A stretch of DNA of 5,454 nt from an uncultured bacterium (GCA_902765655.1 CACXAK010000093.1:1-5454); one strand, 5' to 3'; shown: positions 1 to 5,131, counted from the stretch's first letter. Numbers and translations are program-made. The notes: generated by a model from the sequence alone, not told the origin.

Positions 1-1340
1 TAATCATATTTATCCTGCGCGTGAGCAAGTCTTGGAAGAATACAAGGGCCATACAATAGAACTGCCATAGCATTACCTTGGATAATAGGTCCGTTAAGTT
101 CAAAAATGTCAGATGTCTTTTTAATTTTTGAATTGTTTATTACTTTATTCCCGAGCTTTTCAATTGCAGCTGATGCCCCGCCAAATGATACCTGCTTATT
201 ATCTGCTTTATCTTCGGCTTTTTGTTGTCCGCCATTAGTATTTTGTAATGCCGGTTCTTCATCATTCATCAATGCAGGATTCTTACCGCCTGTTCCCATA
301 TTATATAATTTAGGAATTTGGGTATAGAATAATGCAACAGTCGTAAATAATCCAAGATTGGTTAAAATTCTTGATCCCATTCTGCGGTTTGTGAATTTAG
401 AAACAATTTCTGATATATCTGCATCTGCTGACTTTTTCAAAGCTTCATGTGTATTTTTGATAGCATCATTAAAGTAATTCTTCATTGCTTTAGAAAGCTC
501 ACCGATACTGCCGCCTTTTGTCTTTCCGTCAGATGATAACATCTCAATTGCCATATCTGATGAGGCCCCGCCGACATGGAGTTTTTTCATTTTGATATAA
601 TCATCTTCCACAGAACCTAGCTGAGCAAGTTTTTCGGCTCTTATCTTGCGATTTTTAAATCCGTTGTATTTTTCGTTTATTGATTCAATTTGTATTTGTT
701 TATCAGCATATTTCTCTGCAAGTTTGTCAACATTTTGAATTTTTACAGCATCCGGATTGTTATTGATTGTTTGTTCCAAAACACTTTTATAAACTTCTTT
801 ATAAAATGCCTTTTTATCTCCGTTTCCGGCTTGGATTGCAGCTTTGTTTTCATCGGCGTAACGGGTAAATATATTTTTAAAGCTGTCTAAGTAATCTAAT
901 TTTACACTATTACCCGAACCGAATTTTTTGTTAATTCCTTTCAGTAATAACCATGGGATAACAAAAGCACTCGGTCCTGTTATGACTTCTCTGATACCTT
1001 CTTTTCTTGCATAAGCCCAATTTAATTCGCGTTTCGGCTGTCCGTTTTTATCTAAAATTTCATTCCCGTTTTCGTCATGCTTTTTCTTCCCGCCTCTGAA
1101 TAATCCTTTACCAACACGTGGGGCGATGAATCCCAAACCATCCTGAATACAGAATGATGCAGCAAATCCTCCTGCTGCAATAAAATCCATAAGCCCAACA
1201 ATAAAATTAGGGGCCTTGTATGCTCCGGTAAATGCAACACTGTTTGCCTGCGCATTTAAGCGTGGGGTTTGTATATCTTTGGTTTGTTTTTTTGAATTGT
1301 TTATAGAACCAATATTTTGTCCTACTGAGTTTACCTGCAT
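1..1340 (-). CDS. Conserved hypothetical membrane-associated protein, Gastranaerophilales-type (C-terminus beyond window)
   Basis: The reading frame starts at ATG 1338-1340 and stays open for 446 codons to the left edge, so the C-terminus is missing. This is the first ATG after an in-frame TGA at 1356-1358, and AGGG lies just upstream (1344-1347), a tight but usable ribosome site. The N-terminus (about 1-33) is polar, Asn/Gln/Ser-rich and probably disordered; it ends in SVAFTGA (34-40). A hydrophobic block follows (about 45-65, with GGFAASF and QDGLG), then a basic Gly/Asn loop (81-105) and a second hydrophobic stretch with GPSAFVIPW (122-130). The middle (about 145-320) is charged and helical. 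Two more hydrophobic stretches lie at about 324-342 and 417-437. A second VSFGGA occurs at 384-389. No enzyme motif is visible and I assign no function. The layout resembles a paralogous family I recall from Gastranaerophilales; I cannot check this here. There is no classical signal peptide. Confidence 0.85.
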   Translation of the reverse strand, partial: MQVNSVGQNIGSINNSKKQTKDIQTPRLNAQANSVAFTGAYKAPNFIVGLMDFIAAGGFAASFCIQDGLGFIAPRVGKGLFRGGKKKHDENGNEILDKNGQPKRELNWAYARKEGIREVITGPSAFVIPWLLLKGINKKFGSGNSVKLDYLDSFKNIFTRYADENKAAIQAGNGDKKAFYKEVYKSVLEQTINNNPDAVKIQNVDKLAEKYADKQIQIESINEKYNGFKNRKIRAEKLAQLGSVEDDYIKMKKLHVGGASSDMAIEMLSSDGKTKGGSIGELSKAMKNYFNDAIKNTHEALKKSADADISEIVSKFTNRRMGSRILTNLGLFTTVALFYTQIPKLYNMGTGGKNPALMNDEEPALQNTNGGQQKAEDKADNKQVSFGGASAAIEKLGNKVINNSKIKKTSDIFELNGPIIQGNAMAVLLYGPCILPRLAHAQDKYD

Positions 1341-1444
1341 AATCCCTACTATATTTCAAAACCTGCTACATGTTAGATAAAAACAATAATTGTATTAAAA
1401 TTGTCTTTTTTTATGATTATGTTTCAAAACTTTTACATTCATTT

Positions 1445-1468
1445 ACACATTTGTTTTAAAACAAGTGT
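1445..1468. promoter_or_regulatory. Palindrome at the predicted transcription start (possible operator or 5' hairpin)
   Basis: The core TTGTTTTAAAACAA (1451-1464) is a perfect palindrome. It extends outward as ACAC (1445-1448) pairing with GTGT (1465-1468), with a two-base AT bulge at 1449-1450. It begins within a few bases of the predicted transcription start of the left-hand gene, so it could bind a dimeric regulator or form a 5' RNA hairpin. The sequence does not decide between these. Confidence 0.35.
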
Positions 1469-1472
1469 ACTT

Positions 1473-1501
1473 ATTATACTTAATCTGCAACTTTTTTTCA
1501 A
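1473..1501 (-). promoter_or_regulatory. Predicted sigma-70-type promoter of the left-hand hypothetical gene
   Basis: On the minus strand TTGAAA (1496-1501) and a perfect TATAAT (1473-1478) are separated by exactly 17 bases. Transcription would begin near 1465, giving a leader of about 125 nt before the ATG at 1340. The site sits in the gap after trmFO, so the left-hand gene is probably transcribed on its own. Confidence 0.6.
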
Positions 1502-1515
1502 GTTATTTACTACAA

Positions 1516-1535
1516 TTATAACATTTCTGTTACAA
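1516..1535 (-). terminator. Weak stem-loop downstream of trmFO, possible terminator
   Basis: On the minus strand TTGTAACA and TGTTATAA pair over 8 positions (one G-U) around a GAAA loop, beginning 10 bases after the trmFO stop codon. No uninterrupted U-tract follows, so termination would be weak. It is AT-rich enough that chance pairing is possible. Confidence 0.3.
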
Positions 1536-1544
1536 AACTTTTAA

Positions 1545-2858
1545 TTATAAGTAATTTTGCAAATATATATTTAAAATTTCAATAGCTCTTTTTGACATCA
1601 ATTCCCCTTTTAACTTTTTGTTTTTGCGCTCTTTTTTGGGGAGTTCAACAGGAGGTATAATCCCCCAATTTGAATTAATCGGTTGAAAGTGGTCATTCTC
1701 AGGGTTTGTTATGTAATGTGTCAGAGCTCCGAGCATGGTTTCATTTGGAAGTTCTAATAATGGTTCCTTTTTCAGGAGTCTGGCCATGTTAATTCCTGCC
1801 AAAAGTCCTGATGCAATTGATTCTGAGTAGCCCTCTGTTCCTGTTATTTGTCCTGCAAAGAACAAATCGTTCCTTTCTCTTGTCTGAAGGGTCGGATTAA
1901 GAAGTTTTGGGGAATTTATGAATGTATTTCTATGCATGACTCCGTAGCGGACAATGCTGCAATCTTCAAGTCCGGGGATTGACTGCAATAGTTCTTTTTG
2001 CGCTCCCCATTTCAAGTTTGTCTGAAATCCGACAAGATTGAATAGGGTTTTTGCGCTGTTATCCTGCCTTAATTGGACAACTGCATAATTTTTTTGTCCT
2101 GTTCGTTTGTCTATAAGTCCGACCGGTTTCATAGGCCCAAAGCGCAGAGTGTCTTCTCCTCTGGAAGCCAAGACCTCAATCGGCAGACAACTTTCAAAAA
2201 ATTTTGCTCCTTTTTCAAAGTCATGACGTTCAATTCGTGGGGCATTAATTAAAATATTATAAAATTTTTCATATTGTTCTTTATTCATCGGGCAATTAAT
2301 GTATGAAGCTTCCCCTTTGTCATATCTGCTTGCCCAGAAGGCAATTTCAAAATTTATGCTGTCACATTCAACAATTGGTGCGATAGCATCAAAAAAGTGC
2401 AGATATTCACTTTTTGTAAATTTTTTAATTTTGTCAGCGAATTTGTCGCTTGTTAAAGGCCCTGAAGCAATTATAGTTGGGGTGTTCGGGATTTCTGTAA
2501 TTTCTTCTCTTATCAGGTTAATATTCGGATTATTTGTTATTATTTCGGTTACTGTTTGTGAGAATTTGTGGCGGTCAATGGCAAGAGCGTTTCCAGCCGG
2601 TACTGCACATTCTTTTGCAATTTGAATGAGCTCTCCGCCTAAAATTTCCATCTCGTGTTTTAAAAGACCGCTGCCGTTTGTTATATCATAACTGCCAAGC
2701 GAATTTGAACATACAAATTCCGCACAATCTTCTGTTGTATGCGCTCCTGTTTCAACGTTTGGGCGCATCTCGTACAAATTAACACTAAACCCTCGTTTTG
2801 CAAGCTGCAGTGCCGCTTCAGAACCTGCAAGCCCCGCTCCGATAACATTCACTTCCAT
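1545..2858 (-). CDS. trmFO: Methylenetetrahydrofolate--tRNA-(uracil-5-)-methyltransferase TrmFO
   Basis: A complete 437-residue protein, the usual length for TrmFO (formerly Gid). The family is a cytoplasmic flavoenzyme that makes 5-methyluridine at position 54 in the tRNA T-loop, taking carbon from 5,10-methylenetetrahydrofolate and reducing with FAD and NAD(P)H. The N-terminal FAD-binding motif GAGLAG is at 7-12, followed by LYEMRP (28-33). C50 in EFVCSNS and C224 in FESCLPIEVLASRGEDTLRFG match the two conserved catalytic cysteines of the Bacillus enzyme (Cys53 and Cys226). The C-terminal flavin block FFAGQITGTEGYSESIASG lies at 333-351. The start is fixed by the family N-terminus (MEVNVIGAGLAGSEAA). 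No convincing Shine-Dalgarno precedes it, and the predicted promoter starts transcription only a few bases upstream. Nothing looks broken. Confidence 0.97.
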   Translation of the reverse strand: MEVNVIGAGLAGSEAALQLAKRGFSVNLYEMRPNVETGAHTTEDCAEFVCSNSLGSYDITNGSGLLKHEMEILGGELIQIAKECAVPAGNALAIDRHKFSQTVTEIITNNPNINLIREEITEIPNTPTIIASGPLTSDKFADKIKKFTKSEYLHFFDAIAPIVECDSINFEIAFWASRYDKGEASYINCPMNKEQYEKFYNILINAPRIERHDFEKGAKFFESCLPIEVLASRGEDTLRFGPMKPVGLIDKRTGQKNYAVVQLRQDNSAKTLFNLVGFQTNLKWGAQKELLQSIPGLEDCSIVRYGVMHRNTFINSPKLLNPTLQTRERNDLFFAGQITGTEGYSESIASGLLAGINMARLLKKEPLLELPNETMLGALTHYITNPENDHFQPINSNWGIIPPVELPKKERKNKKLKGELMSKRAIEILNIYLQNYL

Positions 2859-2867
2859 AGTAATAAA

Positions 2868-2896
2868 AGTTTAGGACAAAGAAATAAGCATGTAAA
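2868..2896 (-). promoter_or_regulatory. Predicted trmFO promoter (near-leaderless)
   Basis: On the minus strand TTTACA (2891-2896) and TAAACT (2868-2873) are 17 bases apart, matching 5/6 and 4/6 of the sigma-70 consensus. Transcription would start near 2861, about 3 bases before the trmFO ATG (2858). That agrees with the missing Shine-Dalgarno, but the -10 is only moderate and an upstream promoter cannot be excluded. Confidence 0.35.
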
Positions 2897-2904
2897 TACT
2901 TATT
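2883..2904. promoter_or_regulatory. Dyad AATAAG...CTTATT over the predicted trmFO -35 box
   Basis: AATAAG (2883-2888) and CTTATT (2899-2904) are perfect inverted arms separated by 10 bases, with a further AT/AT symmetry inside. The dyad contains the predicted -35 of trmFO (2891-2896), a typical place for a repressor operator. In AT-rich DNA a 6-base arm can arise by chance. Confidence 0.25.
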
Positions 2905-2920
2905 CCCTCTACCTATGGGA
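2905..2920. repeat. Degenerate fragment of the palindromic repeat (copy 3)
   Basis: CCCTCTACCTATGGGA matches the end hairpin of copy 1 (from 2985) at 15 of 16 bases and in the same orientation, then diverges: the closing GAGGG arm is replaced by TACAAAG. It lies 64 bases before copy 1 and abuts the trmFO promoter dyad. It looks like a decayed or truncated member of the family. Confidence 0.5.
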
Positions 2921-2983
2921 TACAAAGCAAATCGAAAAATTTTAAGATTCTGAAATAGCCTGTATATCTTGGCTGATGTCTAC

Positions 2984-3052
2984 CCCCTCTACCTTTGGGA
3001 GAGGGTGATTTTTCAATGCGAAGTATGAGCATTAGAAAAATGGGTGAGGGTT
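2984..3052 (-). repeat. Palindromic repeat, copy 1 (69 bp, inverted relative to copy 2)
   Basis: Read on the minus strand this copy has AACCCTCACCC (3042-3052), then a bulged stem-loop, a two-base spacer, and an end hairpin CCCTCTCCC-AAA-GGTAGAGGG (2985-3005). The inner stem pairs ATTTTTC-T-AATGC (3029-3041) with GCATTGAAAAAT (3008-3019): 12 pairs, one bulged base (3034) and a 9-base loop. The end hairpin has a single C-T mismatch that copy 2 also has. It lies in the gap between trmFO and the ADP-ribosyltransferase gene, and may also stop transcription of the latter, although no U-tract follows. Confidence 0.85.
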
Positions 3053-3089
3053 GTTTAAATTGTGAATATAGTAACAATACAAATTATAC

Positions 3090-3911
3090 TTATGTTAATA
3101 AAGGTATTTCTGGTATATATTCAAGAATAACATGTTTATATGGATATATCCCTATTGCATTTCCTCCACGGTCTAATTGTTCTATTAATCTTGTTTCTTT
3201 TGATACTAACTTAAATTTTGATAATGCAGGAAATACAACCTCGCCACCATGTTCCATATTTGACGATACTTGTGCACCTTTAGGTATTTTGTATTCAATT
3301 AGCATAGGTTCAAATTTTATATTACCTAAACAATCATATGGACTTCCCATGTATTGATATGTTCCGAATTTATAATGTGAGGCATATGCAAAACCTCTTG
3401 TAGGAACTATTGTGTCACCGATATTTGCAGAATTTATAATATCAAAATCTTGTCTTTGTTCTCCAATGTATCGGCTTGTACCCCTATACGCACTACAATC
3501 TTTTGGTTGAGGTTTCAATTTAGTAAAATCTATATTGCGTTTATATAAATTTTCTGTTCTTCTATTAAAATGTTTTATACATTCTTTATAAAAATTGGGG
3601 TCAGTATCTTTAATACATTCAATTTCTTTTAAATATTGTTCTAATGTTTCATTATAACTACTATTTGTAGCATGAAAATTATGGTGTCCTTTTACAACTG
3701 TTTCACCTTCTTTTGCATAAGGATAAACATGGTTTTCTGGAGTATCCCAAGTTTCTATTTTACGAAAAAGTGTATGGTCTTTTGTGGTTTTGGCTAATTC
3801 TAAGCCCTTAATACTTGTAACTGCTTTTTGTGGTTTTGAGCATAGCAAACTTTTGGTGAGTTTTCCTCCTCGTTCAACCATGAAATTAAATGCTAATTTT
3901 TGTATCCCCAT
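3090..3911 (-). CDS. Putative ADP-ribosyltransferase (R-S-E / ADPRT exoenzyme-like), 273 residues
   Basis: The C-terminal half reads like an ADP-ribosyltransferase exoenzyme-type domain, which would move ADP-ribose from NAD+ to a target. AYRG (141-144, R143) fits the NAD-binding arginine strand. PTRGFAYASHY (170-180) sits where the S-T-S strand belongs but is degenerate. GAQVSSNMEHGGEVVFPALSKFKLVS (from 212) matches the typical ending 'G-x-E-V-L-F-P-x-x-x-K-F-x-V', making E224 the likely catalytic glutamate. The residue two before it is Gly222, not the Glu or Gln of ExE/QxE toxins. Residues 1-135 are basic to mixed in charge and unrecognised; there is no signal peptide or membrane segment. 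The start ATG 3909-3911 has a strong AGGGGGA (3921-3927) nine bases upstream. The gene looks more AT-rich than trmFO and is bracketed by inverted palindromic repeats, which suggests acquisition. Target and role (toxin, effector, defence) are unknown; the family call comes from motif reading only. Confidence 0.6.
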   Translation of the reverse strand: MGIQKLAFNFMVERGGKLTKSLLCSKPQKAVTSIKGLELAKTTKDHTLFRKIETWDTPENHVYPYAKEGETVVKGHHNFHATNSSYNETLEQYLKEIECIKDTDPNFYKECIKHFNRRTENLYKRNIDFTKLKPQPKDCSAYRGTSRYIGEQRQDFDIINSANIGDTIVPTRGFAYASHYKFGTYQYMGSPYDCLGNIKFEPMLIEYKIPKGAQVSSNMEHGGEVVFPALSKFKLVSKETRLIEQLDRGGNAIGIYPYKHVILEYIPEIPLLT

Positions 3912-3920
3912 AACAATATT

Positions 3921-3927
3921 TCCCCCT
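3921..3927 (-). promoter_or_regulatory. Strong ribosome-binding site of the ADP-ribosyltransferase-like gene
   Basis: AGGGGGA on the minus strand lies nine bases from the ATG at 3911 and fixes the start. It contrasts with trmFO and the DUF559 gene, which have no visible Shine-Dalgarno. I see no clear -35/-10 pair upstream. Confidence 0.65.
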
Positions 3928-3993
3928 GTTGAATATATAAAGTATTCTTTATTCTTAAAATTGCCTTTTTGTTACAAAAAATTTATATATATA

Positions 3994-4118
3994 AACCCTC
4001 ACCCGAAAATCTAAGTTTCGCAGCTGGTGTTCGCACTAAACGGATATCGGCTTCACCTTTCATCCTCTGCTCAGACCGGCTCAACTTGATTTTCTACCCT
4101 CTCCCAGAGGTAGAGGGG
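3994..4118 (+). repeat. Palindromic repeat, copy 2 (125 bp), upstream of the DUF559 gene
   Basis: It has the same plan as copy 1 in the opposite orientation: AACCCTCACCC (3994-4004), the stem arm GAAAATC-T-AAGTT (4005-4017, bulged T4012), the closing arm AACTTGATTTTC (4083-4094), a two-base spacer, then the end hairpin CCCTCTCCC-AGA-GGTAGAGGG (4097-4117). The loop of 65 bases replaces the 9-base loop of copy 1 and continues the fold with AGCTGGT (4022-4028) pairing with ACCGGCT (4075-4081). The loop looks GC-richer than its surroundings. The copy fills most of the divergent gap between the two accessory genes. Confidence 0.85.
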
Positions 4119-4127
4119 ACATTATGT

Positions 4128-4133
4128 TATAAT
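4128..4133 (+). promoter_or_regulatory. TATAAT -10 box immediately upstream of the DUF559 start
   Basis: A perfect TATAAT ends 6 bases before the ATG at 4140, so transcription would start at or next to the A of the start codon and give a leaderless mRNA. No Shine-Dalgarno is present before the ATG, which agrees. The -35 position at 17-base spacing (4105-4110, CAGAGG) falls inside the repeat's end hairpin and is a poor match, so the promoter is uncertain. Confidence 0.35.
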
Positions 4134-4139
4134 TATCTT

Positions 4140-4499
4140 ATGAATAGGCACTACACAAAAAATGCAAGTAAAAATTCTAAAGAATTAAGACAAAATCAAA
4201 CCGATACAGAAAGTGTATTGTGGTATTATTTGAGAAATAGAGGATTAAATAATATAAAATTTCGCCGTCAAGTTCCTATCGGGAAATATATTGCGGATTT
4301 TGTTTGTATGGAGAAGAAATTGATTATTGAACTTGACGGTTCACAACACCTTGAAGATAAAGATGTTGTTTATGATAAAAATAGAACACAATATTTAAAC
4401 AGTTTGGGTTATAAAGTAATAAGAATTTACAATAATGATATTTCAAAAAATATTAATAGTGTTTTAGAGTACATAATACAAGAATATACAAAACTTTAA
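4140..4499 (+). CDS. DUF559 (Vsr-like, PD-(D/E)XK superfamily) endonuclease domain protein
   Basis: A 119-residue protein, the normal size for stand-alone DUF559 proteins. These are predicted nucleases related to the very-short-patch-repair endonuclease Vsr; substrate and role are generally unknown. Family hallmarks appear in order: the leading helix ELRQNQTDTESVLWYYLRNR (15-34, with conserved E24), KFRRQVPIGKYIADFVC (40-56, with acidic D53), the core strand KLIIELDGSQH (60-70, with E64, D66, Q69 and H70), then RTQYLNSLGYKVIRIYNND (82-100). The start at MNRHYTKNAS is chosen because homologues begin this way; the frame stays open back to 3969, but only through the palindromic repeat, and no ribosome site supports the longer form. 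No Shine-Dalgarno precedes 4140. The gene is AT-rich and separated from rplI by 128 bases with no clear terminator. Its position against a palindromic repeat suggests a link between the two, by inference. Confidence 0.88.
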   Translation: MNRHYTKNASKNSKELRQNQTDTESVLWYYLRNRGLNNIKFRRQVPIGKYIADFVCMEKKLIIELDGSQHLEDKDVVYDKNRTQYLNSLGYKVIRIYNNDISKNINSVLEYIIQEYTKL

Positions 4500-4557
4500 T
4501 CCACTTTTCCATTGAAACTTGAAAATGCTGATAAACTTAACAAATTTACATAACCTC

Positions 4558-4586
4558 TCGACAAATGAATTTGTTTGATGTATGGT
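4558..4586 (+). promoter_or_regulatory. Predicted rplI promoter
   Basis: TCGACA (4558-4563) and TATGGT (4581-4586) are 17 bases apart, matching 5/6 and 4/6 of the sigma-70 consensus. Transcription would start near 4593, leaving a leader of about 35 nt that contains the rplI ribosome site. The inverted repeat ACAAAT-GA-ATTTGT (4561-4574) overlaps the -35 and spacer. Confidence 0.4.
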
Positions 4587-4612
4587 TGTGCTACACGCAG
4601 AAATATAAGTAC

Positions 4613-4619
4613 AAAGGAG
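4613..4619 (+). promoter_or_regulatory. Ribosome-binding site that fixes the rplI start
   Basis: AAAGGAG lies eight bases before ATG 4628-4630. It rules out the longer in-frame start at 4565, which would add 21 residues unlike any L9 and has no ribosome site. Confidence 0.8.
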
Positions 4620-4627
4620 AATTTATT

Positions 4628-5131
4628 ATGCAAATTATATTGAAAAAAGATGTTCAAAACCTTGGGGAAGCAGGGGACATCATCAATGTTAAAGACGGTT
4701 ATGCAAGAAACTTTTTGTTGCCTCAGAATGTTGCTGAATTAGCAACTAAAGGCGCTTTGGAAAACAGAGAAAAGAATATTGCAAGAATCAAAGCAAAACA
4801 GGAAAAATTGAATGCTGAAGCATTAGAAAAAGCTAAAAAGATTGAAGAATTCGGTAAATTGGAATTATCTGCAAAAGCAGGTGAATCAGGCAAATTATTC
4901 GGTACAATTACTACCAAAAAACTTACTGAAGAACTTGCAGCTAAAGCAGGTATTGAAGTTGACAGAAAATCAGTTTCTCTTAACGCTCCAATTAACAAAA
5001 TCGGGGAATACAAAATGCTTATCAAATTAACTTCAAAAGTTAAATGTGAATTGGCAGTTGTTGTAACAGCATCAGAAGTTGTTAAAGAAGCAATCGAAGA
5101 AGAACCTGCGACTGAAGAAGCTGCTGAATAA
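4628..5131 (+). CDS. rplI: Large ribosomal subunit protein bL9
   Basis: A 167-residue protein matching bL9, which binds 23S rRNA near the base of the L1 stalk and projects its C-terminal domain outward on the ribosome. The N-terminal RNA-binding domain is clear: MQIILKKDVQNLGEAGDIIN (1-20), then VKDGYARNFLLPQNVAELAT (21-40), which covers most of the L9 signature. It has PQNVA where many homologues have P-x-G-x-A. The connecting helix runs about 41-75 and is Lys/Glu-rich. The C-terminal domain includes SGKLFGTITTKKL (87-99) and KIGEYKMLIKL (124-134). A tail of about 15 residues (153-167) rich in Glu and Ala extends past the usual end near residue 150. It has its own predicted promoter and ends at a strong intrinsic terminator, so it is probably a single-gene unit rather than part of an rpsF-ssb-rpsR-rplI operon. 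Confidence 0.97.
   Translation: MQIILKKDVQNLGEAGDIINVKDGYARNFLLPQNVAELATKGALENREKNIARIKAKQEKLNAEALEKAKKIEEFGKLELSAKAGESGKLFGTITTKKLTEELAAKAGIEVDRKSVSLNAPINKIGEYKMLIKLTSKVKCELAVVVTASEVVKEAIEEEPATEEAAE

Noticed and set aside
1052..1255. 67-codon minus-strand frame inside the left-hand gene
   Set aside because: It is in a different frame from the 446-codon frame, which has a better start, promoter and family-like protein layout.
2299..2625. 108-codon plus-strand frame inside trmFO
   Set aside because: Antisense shadow of conserved TrmFO sequence; no independent signal.
2995..3357. 120-codon plus-strand frame opposite the ADP-ribosyltransferase-like gene
   Set aside because: It begins inside repeat copy 1, has low-complexity composition, and shadows a better-supported minus-strand gene.
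2984..4118. CRISPR array or tandem repeat array
   Set aside because: The copies are inverted, far apart and of unequal length, with no regular spacers and no cas-like gene.
2984..4118. Classical insertion sequence with a DDE transposase
   Set aside because: No transposase-like frame lies between the repeats and no clear target duplication flanks them; the enclosed gene looks like an ADP-ribosyltransferase.
3969..4139. Open frame extending the DUF559 protein by 57 residues upstream
   Set aside because: It runs straight through the palindromic repeat, has no ribosome site, and adds sequence unlike the family N-terminus; MNRHYTKNAS at 4140 fits better.
4565..4627. Longer rplI start at 4565
   Set aside because: The extra 21 residues are not L9-like and overlap the predicted promoter region; AAAGGAG points clearly to ATG 4628.
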